Shown piece by piece: positions 15,564-24,429 of a stretch of 38,332 bases of DNA. This DNA is from Hymenobacter roseosalivarius DSM 11622 (GTDB lineage: Bacteria; Bacteroidota; Bacteroidia; Cytophagales; Hymenobacteraceae): NCBI RefSeq assembly GCF_900176135.1, contig NZ_FWWW01000027.1, positions 1 through 38,332 on the forward strand. The letters are read 5' to 3'. Under the pieces are notes generated by a model. That model had not been told where the DNA came from, did not search any database, and worked only from the letters and a program-made list of their open reading frames with translations. Position numbers and translations under genes: made by a program. Every line of letters starts with the position of its first letter. Position 1 is the stretch's first letter.

Positions 15564-16928
15564 CTAGCTCAATATCCGCAGCGAATCGGCGTGAATCAGC
15601 TGGGAGCTTTGGTAGCGACCCTCGCGGGGGCCGTTTTCGAGGTTGAGCACGCCGCGGGGGCAAGCCGTGGAGCACATGCCGCAGCCCACGCACGACGCCC
15701 GGATGATGGGCTCGCCGCGCTGGGCGTACTGCTTCACATCGATGCCCATCTCGCACACATTCGAGCAGTTGCCGCAGGAAATGCACTGCCCGCCGTTGGT
15801 GCTGATGCGGAAGCGCGAGAAATGCTTTTGCAGGAGGCCCAGGTAAGCCGCCATCGGGCAGCCAAACCGGCACCACACCCGGTTGCCCATAATCGGGTAG
15901 AAGCCCACGCCAATCACGCCCGAAAACACGGCCCCGATGGCAAAGCCATAAAACCGGGACAGGGGCTGGGTAACGGCACCCAGGGCCGGCACCGTGCCCG
16001 AGGCGCCCACCCAGAGCAGCGCCGTGAGCCCCACTATCAGGGCCAGAATGGGGTAGATGATGCGCACTTCCCACTTCCAGGCCTGGCGGCTTTTGTCGGA
16101 GAGCTGGCGGTAGGGGTCGCCGGCCGTCTCGGCCAGCCCGCCGCAGCCGCACACCCAGGAGCAGTACCAGCGCTTGCCGTAGAAGTAGGTGAGCACCGGC
16201 GTGGCCAGAAAGGACATCACCGCGCCCCAGAACACCATGAACACGCCCAGGGCCTGCCCGTCCTTCACCAAGTAGCCTACCGTGCCCGGAAACAGGTAGT
16301 CGTACTTCAGGGGCCAGAAGTAGGTGAAGTAGTACTCGGGCTGCTGGAAGGCCAGCAGCAGGCCCGGCAGCAGGAAGGCGAAGCCCAGCTGAAAAAACAT
16401 CACCGAGCAGGTCCGGATAAGCTGATAGCGCGAGTGGCGGTATTTCCACAGCGCCCGGGCGCCCATGAGCAGCACGGCCAGGGTGTAGAAGGTGCCGTAG
16501 AGAAACCACTGGTCGGCGGGTTTGGCCCGCAGCGTTTGGCTGAAGGGGTCGAGCGTGCGAATCAGGTTTTCGAGCAGGCCCGGAAACCAGTAGAGCACCA
16601 CGTAAAAGCCGGTGAGCACCACGCCGGTCACCCAGGCAATGGCGCCGCGGCTGGTACTGGCCCGCTGCCACAGGTTATTCTGGTGCACGCCGGCCGGCCG
16701 GCGGCCGAATTTCAGCCAGCTCCAGGCGAGCGTGCCGCCACTGACCAGCGCCAGGGCAACGATGAAACTCAGCCGGGCCCGGGTGGGGTCGGCATCGAAA
16801 GCTGCCGCGAGCAACGCCAGCAAACCCAGCGCCACGGCCGCCAGGGTCGCCTTTTCGGCGGGGTCGGTGACGGGCAGGTCGGCCTGGGCCAGGGCGTAGG
16901 AAGCGGCGGGAGCAGAAGTCAGAGCCAT
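15564..16928 (-). CDS. NosR/NapH/CcoG-like membrane 4Fe-4S protein
   Basis: A 454-residue polytopic protein with several membrane segments, each face marked by a Cys motif typical of NosR/CcoG-type proteins: CSWVCGCGG mid-sequence and CRFGCP near 355. The C-terminal ferredoxin domain has two complete 4Fe-4S sets: Cys382/385/388/392 and Cys413/416/419/423. It should pass electrons across the inner membrane from a soluble donor to a periplasmic acceptor. The flavoprotein encoded just upstream (gap 66 bases) is the obvious electron donor. The physiological acceptor is not evident from the sequence. Confidence 0.85.
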   Translation of the reverse strand: MALTSAPAASYALAQADLPVTDPAEKATLAAVALGLLALLAAAFDADPTRARLSFIVALALVSGGTLAWSWLKFGRRPAGVHQNNLWQRASTSRGAIAWVTGVVLTGFYVVLYWFPGLLENLIRTLDPFSQTLRAKPADQWFLYGTFYTLAVLLMGARALWKYRHSRYQLIRTCSVMFFQLGFAFLLPGLLLAFQQPEYYFTYFWPLKYDYLFPGTVGYLVKDGQALGVFMVFWGAVMSFLATPVLTYFYGKRWYCSWVCGCGGLAETAGDPYRQLSDKSRQAWKWEVRIIYPILALIVGLTALLWVGASGTVPALGAVTQPLSRFYGFAIGAVFSGVIGVGFYPIMGNRVWCRFGCPMAAYLGLLQKHFSRFRISTNGGQCISCGNCSNVCEMGIDVKQYAQRGEPIIRASCVGCGMCSTACPRGVLNLENGPREGRYQSSQLIHADSLRILS

Positions 16929-16994
16929 AAGAAAAGAAATGCCGGGGGCGTGAGCGAAAGATTAAAAGGATAAAGGAGTAAGCGCCGGTGACGG

Positions 16995-18323
16995 CTATCG
17001 CCCGGCCGTGGAGGCCGCGGGCACCGCATCTACGGCCAGGTCCGGAAACTGCCGGGCGAACGCGCGCCGGATGGCCGGCTCGTGGCGGCGAAAGAACTCG
17101 GGGTCGAAGTTGGCCTGGCCCAGCTCCCGCAGCACCTGCTGCACGGGCACCCGCTGCTGCAGCCACCGCTCCCACACGGCGTGGCGCTGGCGCAAACCCA
17201 GGGCGTTCAGGCCCGTCACGGCGTGGCCCTCGGCGGCCCGGAAGTTGAGGCGCAGCAGCTGGCCGCCGCCCGGCGGCTGCCAGCAGAAGGTGCTGGTGCC
17301 CTCCTCCGGCTCGGCCGGCACGCGGCCGTAAGTCTGGTATTCGAGGTTGAAGAATTTGGCCGAGTTAAACCACAAGCCGCGCCGGTAGGGGGTAGGCTGC
17401 CCGCAGATAGTATGGGCCACGGTTTCGCCCTGCATGCGGCCCGTGTACCAGAGCTGCTCCACGGGCACCTGCCCGGGGCCGGGCTCGCGGTGCTGGGCGC
17501 AGTCGCCGGCGGCGTACACACCGGGCACGCTAGTGCGCAGGTGCTCGTCGACCAGAATGCCGCGGTCCGTGGCCAGGCCGGCGGCTTTGGCCAGGGCCAG
17601 GTTGGGGGCCACGCCCGTGGCAATACCCACCCACTGGCAGGGCAGCTCCTCGCCGGCGGTGGTCACCACGGCCCGCACCCGGCCGTCGGCGTCGCCGAGC
17701 ACTTCGCGCATTTCCGTGTGCAGGCGCAGCTCTACGTGGTGGAGGCTGATTTGGCGCTCCACCAAAGCGGCTTCTTCCGGGGGCAGCACCAGCTCCCAGT
17801 AGCGGCTTTCGCGCACGAGCAGCGTGACGTGGATGCCGCGGGCGTGCAGCATCTCGGCCAGCTCAATGCCAATCAGGCCCCCGCCCACCACCACCGCCCG
17901 CCGGATGCCCTGGGTGTCGCGGGTCATTTTTTCGAGGTCGGGCAGCCCGTACAGGCCCTGCACGCCACGTAGCTGCTGGCCGGGCCAGTTAAAGAAGCGT
18001 GTGACCGAGCCCGTGGCCAGTAGCAGCTGGTCGTAGGCCAGGCGCTGGCCGGTGCTCAGCTGCACCTGCCGGGCAGCGGGGTCCAGCCCGGTGGCTTCGG
18101 CGTGCACCAGCTCCAGGCGGTTTTCCGCCCAGAACCAGTCGCCGTAGGGTTTGGTATCCTGGTAGCGCAAATGGCCCATGTAGAGGTACATCAGGGCTGT
18201 GCGCGAGTAGTGGTGGGCGCTTTCGGCCGACACGAGCGTGATGCGGGCCGCCGGGTCGAGCTGCCGGGCCGTGAGGGCGGCCGTAACGCCCGTGATGCCG
18301 TTGCCAATGATAACCAGGTGCAT
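16995..18323 (-). CDS. FAD-dependent NAD(P)H oxidoreductase
   Basis: A 442-residue Pyr_redox_2-type flavoprotein resembling NirB or rubredoxin reductase-like enzymes. The FAD site is GNGITG at 7-12, the second dinucleotide site VVVGGGLIGIELAEML is mid-sequence, and ATGVAPNLALAKAAGL with VYAAGDCAQH marks the conserved FAD-binding end. No redox disulfide is present, which excludes the glutathione-reductase type. Some 120 C-terminal residues extend beyond the core and are less recognisable. It is the first gene of an operon reading into the iron-sulfur protein and the glycosyltransferase, preceded by a TGTAAGG-N15-CGACT motif at 18399-18425. Confidence 0.85.
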   Translation of the reverse strand: MHLVIIGNGITGVTAALTARQLDPAARITLVSAESAHHYSRTALMYLYMGHLRYQDTKPYGDWFWAENRLELVHAEATGLDPAARQVQLSTGQRLAYDQLLLATGSVTRFFNWPGQQLRGVQGLYGLPDLEKMTRDTQGIRRAVVVGGGLIGIELAEMLHARGIHVTLLVRESRYWELVLPPEEAALVERQISLHHVELRLHTEMREVLGDADGRVRAVVTTAGEELPCQWVGIATGVAPNLALAKAAGLATDRGILVDEHLRTSVPGVYAAGDCAQHREPGPGQVPVEQLWYTGRMQGETVAHTICGQPTPYRRGLWFNSAKFFNLEYQTYGRVPAEPEEGTSTFCWQPPGGGQLLRLNFRAAEGHAVTGLNALGLRQRHAVWERWLQQRVPVQQVLRELGQANFDPEFFRRHEPAIRRAFARQFPDLAVDAVPAASTAGR

Positions 18324-18398
18324 ACAACAGTAGATAAAGAGATGCCCGACGCCCCGGCCGGGGCGCTGCCCGAAGGAGCTGGCGCGGGTAAGGCCGGC

Positions 18399-18425
18399 AG
18401 TCGGGGCCGCTGCCGGAACCTTACA
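18399..18425 (-). promoter_or_regulatory. Candidate ECF-sigma promoter of the FAD reductase operon
   Basis: On the minus strand TGTAAGG (18425-18419), a 15-base spacer and CGACT (18403-18399) lie about 70-100 bases before the start at 18323. A divergent copy of the same motif sits 63 bases away. A 14-base self-complementary word (18351-18364) lies in the predicted leader. Confidence 0.55.
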
Positions 18426-18488
18426 GCCCCCAACTTCTTTTTTTAGCGGCAGGGGTGCAGCCCCTCTCGCCGAAATCAGCCGGCCTCC

Positions 18489-18516
18489 TGTAAGGTCCGG
18501 CGCCCACTGCCGACTA
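18489..18516 (+). promoter_or_regulatory. Candidate ECF-sigma promoter of the glycosyltransferase at 18524
   Basis: TGTAAGG (18489-18495), a 15-base spacer and CGACTA (18511-18516). The ATG at 18524 lies only 7 bases downstream of the -10, so the mRNA would be almost leaderless. The motif matches those before the sigma gene, the FAD reductase and the DUF547 gene. Confidence 0.55.
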
Positions 18517-18523
18517 CGGGGCC

Positions 18524-19300
18524 ATGTCAGTCGCTCCCCTGGATTTTTCGCCCCCCCGGCCCCTTAGCTGCGCCGAGGCTCCTGCCGCCGCCGCCAGCGG
18601 TACCCCGCGGGCCCGCATCGGGGTGTTGATACCCGCTTACAACGAAGCCCGGTCCATTAAGCTGGTGCTGGCCGAAATTCCGGCCGGGCTGGTGCAGGAA
18701 GTAGTGGTCGTCGACAACGCCTCCACCGATAACACGGCCGCCGCGGCTCGAGCGGGCGGGGCCACGGTGGTGACGGAGAACCGTCCCGGCTACGGTTCGG
18801 CCTGCCTGGCCGGCCTGGCGTACTACGCCGCCCAAGCAGCCGGGCAGGCCCCGGAAATCCTGGTTTTCCTCGACGGCGACCACTCCGACTACCCCGAGCA
18901 GATGCCCGCGCTGCTGGCCCCCATCCTGCGCGGGGAGGCCGACATGGTCATTGGCTCGCGGGCGCTGGGCCAGCGGGAAAAAGGCGCCTTACTCCCGCAG
19001 CAGCGCTTTGGCAACTGGCTGGCCACCCGGCTGCTGCGCCTGCGCTACGGCGGCACCCACACCGACCTGGGACCCTTCCGGGCTATCCGCTCCGAAGCGC
19101 TCCGGCAGCTGGGCATGGCCGACACCACTTACGGCTGGACCGTGGAAATGCAGGTGAAGGCAGCCCGCCAGGGCCTAGCCGTGGTGGAGGTGCCGGTGTC
19201 GTACCGCCGCCGCATCGGCACCAGCAAGGTGTCGGGCACCGTAAAAGGCACCCTGGGGGCGGGCTACAAGATTCTGTGGACCATTTTTAAATACTGGTAG
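18524..19300 (+). CDS. Glycosyltransferase family 2, polyprenol-phosphate type
   Basis: A 258-residue inverting glycosyltransferase without membrane segments. GVLIPAYNEARSIK opens the domain, VVVVDNASTDNTA marks the nucleotide-binding loop, and FLDGDHSDYPEQ holds the DxD-like metal site. The C-terminus (YRRRIGTSKVSGTVKG) matches the conserved R-x-G-x-SK region of dolichyl-phosphate-sugar synthase relatives. It is likely to act on a lipid-linked sugar, donor unknown. Its stop is followed directly by a damaged membrane-protein frame, so it was probably in an operon. A TGTAAGG-type promoter is directly upstream. Confidence 0.85.
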   Translation: MSVAPLDFSPPRPLSCAEAPAAAASGTPRARIGVLIPAYNEARSIKLVLAEIPAGLVQEVVVVDNASTDNTAAAARAGGATVVTENRPGYGSACLAGLAYYAAQAAGQAPEILVFLDGDHSDYPEQMPALLAPILRGEADMVIGSRALGQREKGALLPQQRFGNWLATRLLRLRYGGTHTDLGPFRAIRSEALRQLGMADTTYGWTVEMQVKAARQGLAVVEVPVSYRRRIGTSKVSGTVKGTLGAGYKILWTIFKYW

Positions 19301-19503
19301 CCGTGCGCGCTGTACTGCCCGAAGCGCTGGCCCGCCGCCGGCCTTCGGGTTGCGAAGGCGCTGGCCTTGTCGGCCCTGGCCTACTGGAAACTGGCCTACG
19401 CTACTCCCCGCGCCCAAGTGGGGCAGCTGCTCGCGCTGTTGGCGGTGGCCGGCGCGGCCTTCGCCGGGCTGCTTTGCCGAAAGGTAATTGTCTTCACGCG
19501 CTA
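19301..19503 (+). pseudogene. Truncated membrane-protein gene interrupted by an IS3 remnant
   Basis: Immediately after the glycosyltransferase stop, a frame reads ALALSALAYWKLAYATPRA and QLLALLAVAGAAFAGLLC, a hydrophobic sequence like the first helix of a polytopic glycosyltransferase partner. It is not in frame with the nearest GTG (19303), so a frameshift is likely near 19345. It ends at a TAG (19502-19504) where IS3 sequence begins. The original family is unknown; GT-87-like is a guess. Confidence 0.4.
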
Positions 19504-19612
19504 GCCGACTATTTTGACTACCACCACCAGCGCCGCCACTCCAGCATCGGCTATTTAACCCCTTACCAGTTTCACCAACAACAACTTGCCAACTTAACTA
19601 GACCAACCCCAA
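19497..19612 (+). mobile_element. Second IS3-family transposase remnant
   Basis: In one frame ADYFDYHHQRRHSSIGYLTP and YQFHQQQLANLT are the last residues of IS3 orfB. CTAGACCAACCCCA at 19598-19611 resembles the right end following the first IS3 fragment near 10841. Only the 3' tip remains. It is in the same orientation as the first fragment and carries related but not identical coding, so the two came from different insertions of related elements. It cuts the preceding gene. Confidence 0.65.
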
Positions 19613-19684
19613 CATCGCTCCAGGCGACTGAAAATTACTCAACTTCATTTGCTGCCTAGTTATCAGGCTCTACCTTTGCCCAAT

Positions 19685-20068
19685 ATGCGGCAGCTACGGG
19701 CCTTCTTGATGGTACTCGCGGCCGGAATGATTCTCATTCCGTGGCAGCTGCTGTGCGCGGCCCCGGTGCACCCTGTGCCGGGGCGGGCCAGCGCCTGCGA
19801 GCTGCGGCAGCAATACCACGGCCAGGGGCCAGCGGTGTTTCCGCCGATGCACTGCCAGCGGGCGAGCGTTGATGCCTACTACCACCCCGCGCCCGATGCG
19901 CTGCCGCAGCTGCTGCTGGCGGTGCTGCCGCCGTGGCCCGCCGCGTGGGTGACGGGCGTGGGGGCAGTAGCCTCGGCAGCGGTGCTGCATTTGTTTCCGC
20001 CCGAGCGGCGGTGCCGGTCGGCCCCGGTGGTGGGGGCGTGGCGGCTGCGTGGGCCGCCGGTGGGGTAA
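19685..20068 (+). CDS. Hypothetical protein upstream of the efflux genes
   Basis: A 127-residue frame from ATG 19685; an earlier ATG at 19649 is possible. It starts with a hydrophobic, signal-like stretch (MRQLRAFLMVLAAGMILIP), then has Cys and His residues (CELRQQYHGQGPAVFPPMHC) that could bind a metal, and a second hydrophobic segment near the end. No family is recognised. It lies 120 bases before the efflux operon, in the same direction. A metal-related periplasmic role is only a guess. Confidence 0.45.
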   Translation: MRQLRAFLMVLAAGMILIPWQLLCAAPVHPVPGRASACELRQQYHGQGPAVFPPMHCQRASVDAYYHPAPDALPQLLLAVLPPWPAAWVTGVGAVASAAVLHLFPPERRCRSAPVVGAWRLRGPPVG

Positions 20069-20188
20069 GCAATACTGGCTTTCGGCGCGGAGTGCGCGGG
20101 GCCGGGGAGCCTGCTTTTGCCTGGGGGCAAGAGGAGGCTTTGGGGGCTTTTGGGCCCCTGGTGCTTGCTCAACCACAACCACAAACAC

Positions 20189-23100
20189 ATGCTGGAATTA
20201 GCTTTTAAGAATAAATACCTGGTTATCGTGCTGGCGCTGCTGGTGGCGGTACTCAGCGCGGTGGCCTTGCAGCGGCTGCCGGTCGATATCCTGCCCAATT
20301 ACAAAACCTCGGCGGTGCAGGTGCTCACCCTCTACCCTGGTATGCCGGCCGAGGTGATGGAAAAGGACATTACCAGCCGCATCGAGCGCTGGACGGGGCA
20401 GGCCAACGGCATTGCCCGGCAGGAGAGCAAGAGCCTGATTGGGGTGAGCATCGTGAAGAATTTCTTCCGCGACGATACCGACCCGAATGCGGCCCTTTCG
20501 CAGGTGACCTCGCTGGCCATGTCGGACCTCTACTACCTGCCGCCGGGCACGGTGCCGCCGATGGTGATGCCCTACGACCCCACCGCCGCCACGCCGCTGG
20601 CGCTGCTGGCCGTGAGCAGCGACTCGCTGAGCGAGAAGGAGCTGTACGACATCGCCTATTTCCAGCTGCGCAACCTGCTGGGGTCGGTGCCGGGCATTAT
20701 TGCGCCGGCCGTGTACGGGGGCAAGCTGCGGCGCATCTACATGTACGTGTACCCCGAGAAGTTGCAGGCCTACCACCTCTCGCAAACCGACGTGGTGGCC
20801 GCCGTGCAGAAAAACAACGTGATGATACCCACGGGCGACGTGAACATCGGCAACCTCAACTACAGCGTGAATGCCAACGGCATGCTGCCCAAGATTGACG
20901 ATTTTAACCACATCGTGGTGAAGATGGAGCCGGGCGGCGCGCCGGTGTTTCTCAAGGACATCGGCTACGCCAAGGATGCCAGCGCCATCCAAACCAACGT
21001 GGTGCACATCAACGGCAAGCGGCAGGTGTACATCCCGATTTACAAGCGCACGGGGGCCAACACCATTGCCTCGGTGGAGGCCGTGAAGGGCAAGCTGGCC
21101 GAGCTGAAGCAGCGCCTGCCCAAGGCCGTGAACCTGGACGTGATACTCGACCAATCGACCTACGTGCGGCAGGCGATTAGTGGGCTGGTGCACGAGGGGG
21201 TCATCGGATTGGTGCTGGTGTCGCTGGCGCTGCTGCTGTTTCTGGGCAACCTCCGCGCCACCTTTATCGTGGCGCTCAGCATCCCGCTCTCCATCCTGTT
21301 TGCCTTCATCGGGCTGTATTTCACGGGCGATACCATCAACAGCATGTCGCTGGGCGGGCTGGCGCTGGCCATTGGCTTGCTGGTGGACGACTCCATCGTG
21401 GTGCTCGAAAACATCGACAAGCACCTGCAAATGGGCAAGACGGCCCCGCAGGCGGCCTACGACGGCACCAAGGAAGTAGCCATGCCGGTGCTGGTGACGA
21501 CGCTCACCATCATCATCGTGTTTTTCCCGGTGGTGTTTCTCACGGGCATCGCCAAGTTTCTGTTCGCGCCGCTGGCCATTACCGTGTCGCTGGCCATGAT
21601 TGGCTCGCGCTTCATCTCGATGACACTGGTGCCGATACTGGCGGCGGCGCTCTTCAAGGGCCACGGCGGGCACGCGACCACCACGGGCTTTCTGGCGGCG
21701 TTTGACCGGGGCGTGCGCCGCCTCACCGACGGCTACGTGCGCAGCATCGGGCCGGTGCTGCGCTACCGCTGGTGGGTGCTGGGGGGCGTGGCCGGGCTGT
21801 TTGGGCTGGCGCTGGTGGGCTTTACGCGGCTGGGCACCGAGCTTTTTCCGCACACCGACGTGGGGCAGCTTTCGCTGGACGTGCGCCTGGAAAGCGGCAC
21901 CCGCCTCGAAAAAACCGAGCAGACCATCACCGAAATCGAGGCGTTTCTGCAGCAAGAAATCGGCCCCGACCTCAACATCATTATCTCCAACATGGGCGTG
22001 CTCAACGACTGGCCCGCCGCCTACACCCCCAACTCGGGCACGCAGGACGCGACACTCTCCGTGCAGCTCAAGGAAGACCACCGGGTGAGCACGGCCGCCT
22101 ACGTGACGCGGCTGCGGCCCCTGCTCAAGCAGCGGTTTCCGGGCGTGGAGTTCATTTTCAACACCGGCGGCATCGTCACGAGCGCCCTCAACTTCGGGTT
22201 GCCCTCGCCCCTCGATATTCAGGTAACGGGCAACGACCTGGCGCAGTCGCACGCCGTGGCCGAGCAGGTGCGGGCGCTGGTGCGCGACGTGCGCGGCACC
22301 GAGGACGTGCGCATTCAGCAGCGCTACGACCACCCCGAAATCAAGGTGGAAATCGACCGAACCAAGGCCGCCGCGCAGGGCATCAGCGCCGACGGCGTGG
22401 TAAAGAACACGGTGGCGGCGCTCAACTCATCGGTCAATTTCAGTCCCTCGTTCTGGATTGACGAGAAGAACGGCAACCACTACTACGTGGGCGTCACGTA
22501 CCCCGAAGTGGCCCTGGACAACCCCCAGGCCGTGCGCGACATCACCCTCACCGGCCCCAACGGCCAGCAAACGCAGCTCAAGGACATCGCGAAAACGTCG
22601 CTCACGACGGCCCCCATCGAGATAAACCACTTGGATATTCAGCGCGTGACCGACGTGTTTGCCAACGTGGAGGGGCGCGACATCGGGGCGGTAGCCGCCG
22701 AGGTCGAAAAGCGCCTGGCCCCCCTGCGCCAGCAACTGCCGGAGGGCTACAAAATCACGATTCGGGGCGAGGTGCAGAGCATGCACGAGAGCTTCGCCAA
22801 CCTGGGCCTGGGCCTGGTGCTGGCCGTGCTGCTGGTGTACCTGGTCATCGTGCCGCTGCTGCGCTCGTTTACGCTGCCGCTCATCATCATCGCCGTCATT
22901 CCGCTGGGGCTGATTGGGGTGGTGGCCCTGCTACTGGCCACGGATACCTACCTCAACATCCAGTCGATGATGGGCATTATCATGATGGTGGGCATCTCGG
23001 TGGCCTACAGCAACTTGCTGGTGGAGAAGATGAACACCCTGCTGCACGCCGGCCACTCGCTGCCTGAGGCCATCCGGGAGGGCGTGGCCAACCGCTTCCG

Positions 23101-24424
23101 GCCCATTCTGATGACGGCCGTGGTGGCGGTGTTCGCGCTGCTGCCGATGGCGCTGGGCTTGGAGCGGGGCAGCGAGGCCACGGTGCCGCTGGCCCGCGCC
23201 ATTATCGGCGGGGTGCTGGCGGCCACGCTGCTCTCGCTGTTCGTGGTGCCGATACTGTTCTTTATGTTCGCGCCCAAAGTTCCCGCCGAGGACGTGGCCA
23301 GCGAGCAGCCGGTGTTCCACAAAGCCGTGGCGGCCAGCCTGCTGCTGCTACTGGCCCTGGGGGCTAGCGCCTGCGGCAGCGCGGCCGAGAGCGGCGGCCC
23401 CGCAACAGCCCCCGCCGATACCCCGGCCGCCCCGCGCAACGTGCCCACCGTGCGGGTGGCGCACCCGGTCCGGCACGATTTCGACGCGCCGCTGGCCATT
23501 ACGGGCACGGCGCGGGCCTACCAGGTAGGCAAGGTGTACGCCCGCACCAGCGGCTACCTGCGGCAGGTGCGGGCCGACATCGGCACCTTCGTGCACTCCG
23601 GCCAGGTGCTGGCCGTGCTCGATAACCCCGACCTGCTGAGCCAGCGCGCCCGCCTGGTGGCCGAGCTAAAAGGCAAGCAGTCCATCTACGAGCGGCTAAA
23701 AAGCATTTACACCAAAACGCCGCAGCTCACCACCGTGGTGGACGTGGAAAAAGCCGAGGCCGACTACGCCAGCCTGCGCGCCCAACTCACGGCCACGCAG
23801 GCGCAAATCGGATTTTTGCAGGTAAAAGCGCCCTTCGCGGGGGTGGTCACGAACCGCTACGTCGATGAGGGGGCCGTGGTGCAGAGCGGGCTGGCCAGCG
23901 CCTCGGCCACGCCACTCTTTGAGGTGCAGGCGCTACGGCCCATTCGGCTGGTAGTGGAGGTGCCCGAGGCCGACGCGGTGCTCATTCACCCCGGCACGCT
24001 GGCCACGGTCACCTTCCCCGAGCTGCCCGCCACGCGCTACGCCCGGCCGGTGGCGCGGGTGGCCTACGGCCTGAGCGGCGGCAGCAACACCATGCACGCC
24101 GAAATCGACCTGCCCAACGCCGACCTGAAGGTGCGCCCCGGCATGTACGCCACGGTGGCCCTGGGGCGCACCGGCCACCGCCAGGCGCTGGCCGTCCCCA
24201 ACGAAGCCCTGGGCAACAGCAAAGGCCAATCCTTTGTGTACGTGGTAGCGAAGGGCATCTGCCGCCAGGTAAACGTGACAACCGGCCTGCAAGACGCCCA
24301 CTACACCGAGCTGCTCACGGGCGAGGTGCCCGCCAGCGCGGCGGTCGTCGTCGAGGGCAAGCAGTTTTGTAGCGAAGGAGCCGCCGTGCGCGCCACCGAA
24401 GCCGGACCCCAATCCACCAAGTAG
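20189..24424 (+). CDS. RND efflux permease fused to periplasmic adaptor
   Basis: A single 1411-residue frame. Residues 1 to about 1035 are a complete RND permease: the first helix, porter and docking domains, and TM4 with Asp400-Asp401 (LVDDSIVVLEN), the proton relay of the HAE type rather than the heavy-metal CusA type. A short link ends at about 1041. A new hydrophobic stretch with the look of a lipoprotein signal (KAVAASLLLLLALGASAC, Cys1062) follows, and residues about 1080-1411 form a complete adaptor (lipoyl-like, hairpin and beta-barrel parts). The start at 20189 is chosen because residues before it do not resemble RND proteins. Separate initiation at GTG 23312 remains possible. Substrate unknown. 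Confidence 0.85.
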   Translation: MLELAFKNKYLVIVLALLVAVLSAVALQRLPVDILPNYKTSAVQVLTLYPGMPAEVMEKDITSRIERWTGQANGIARQESKSLIGVSIVKNFFRDDTDPNAALSQVTSLAMSDLYYLPPGTVPPMVMPYDPTAATPLALLAVSSDSLSEKELYDIAYFQLRNLLGSVPGIIAPAVYGGKLRRIYMYVYPEKLQAYHLSQTDVVAAVQKNNVMIPTGDVNIGNLNYSVNANGMLPKIDDFNHIVVKMEPGGAPVFLKDIGYAKDASAIQTNVVHINGKRQVYIPIYKRTGANTIASVEAVKGKLAELKQRLPKAVNLDVILDQSTYVRQAISGLVHEGVIGLVLVSLALLLFLGNLRATFIVALSIPLSILFAFIGLYFTGDTINSMSLGGLALAIGLLVDDSIVVLENIDKHLQMGKTAPQAAYDGTKEVAMPVLVTTLTIIIVFFPVVFLTGIAKFLFAPLAITVSLAMIGSRFISMTLVPILAAALFKGHGGHATTTGFLAAFDRGVRRLTDGYVRSIGPVLRYRWWVLGGVAGLFGLALVGFTRLGTELFPHTDVGQLSLDVRLESGTRLEKTEQTITEIEAFLQQEIGPDLNIIISNMGVLNDWPAAYTPNSGTQDATLSVQLKEDHRVSTAAYVTRLRPLLKQRFPGVEFIFNTGGIVTSALNFGLPSPLDIQVTGNDLAQSHAVAEQVRALVRDVRGTEDVRIQQRYDHPEIKVEIDRTKAAAQGISADGVVKNTVAALNSSVNFSPSFWIDEKNGNHYYVGVTYPEVALDNPQAVRDITLTGPNGQQTQLKDIAKTSLTTAPIEINHLDIQRVTDVFANVEGRDIGAVAAEVEKRLAPLRQQLPEGYKITIRGEVQSMHESFANLGLGLVLAVLLVYLVIVPLLRSFTLPLIIIAVIPLGLIGVVALLLATDTYLNIQSMMGIIMMVGISVAYSNLLVEKMNTLLHAGHSLPEAIREGVANRFRPILMTAVVAVFALLPMALGLERGSEATVPLARAIIGGVLAATLLSLFVVPILFFMFAPKVPAEDVASEQPVFHKAVAASLLLLLALGASACGSAAESGGPATAPADTPAAPRNVPTVRVAHPVRHDFDAPLAITGTARAYQVGKVYARTSGYLRQVRADIGTFVHSGQVLAVLDNPDLLSQRARLVAELKGKQSIYERLKSIYTKTPQLTTVVDVEKAEADYASLRAQLTATQAQIGFLQVKAPFAGVVTNRYVDEGAVVQSGLASASATPLFEVQALRPIRLVVEVPEADAVLIHPGTLATVTFPELPATRYARPVARVAYGLSGGSNTMHAEIDLPNADLKVRPGMYATVALGRTGHRQALAVPNEALGNSKGQSFVYVVAKGICRQVNVTTGLQDAHYTELLTGEVPASAAVVVEGKQFCSEGAAVRATEAGPQSTK

Positions 24425-24429
24425 CCACC

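Noticed and set aside
14063..16973. Two long plus-strand open frames opposite the glycosyltransferase and iron-sulfur genes
   Set aside because: They lack motifs and have His/Gln/Arg-rich composition typical of antisense frames; the minus strand shows clear catalytic motifs.
18351..18364. A 14-base self-complementary GC word (GCCCCGGCCGGGGC) upstream of the FAD reductase
   Set aside because: GC-only palindromes arise often in such sequence; no second copy or partner protein supports a binding site.
20198..22333. A 711-codon open frame on the minus strand inside the permease gene
   Set aside because: It is His/Gly/Val/Gln-rich with no domain, exactly opposite the RND permease; the sequence of the other strand is clearly coding, so this is a shadow of high-GC codon use.
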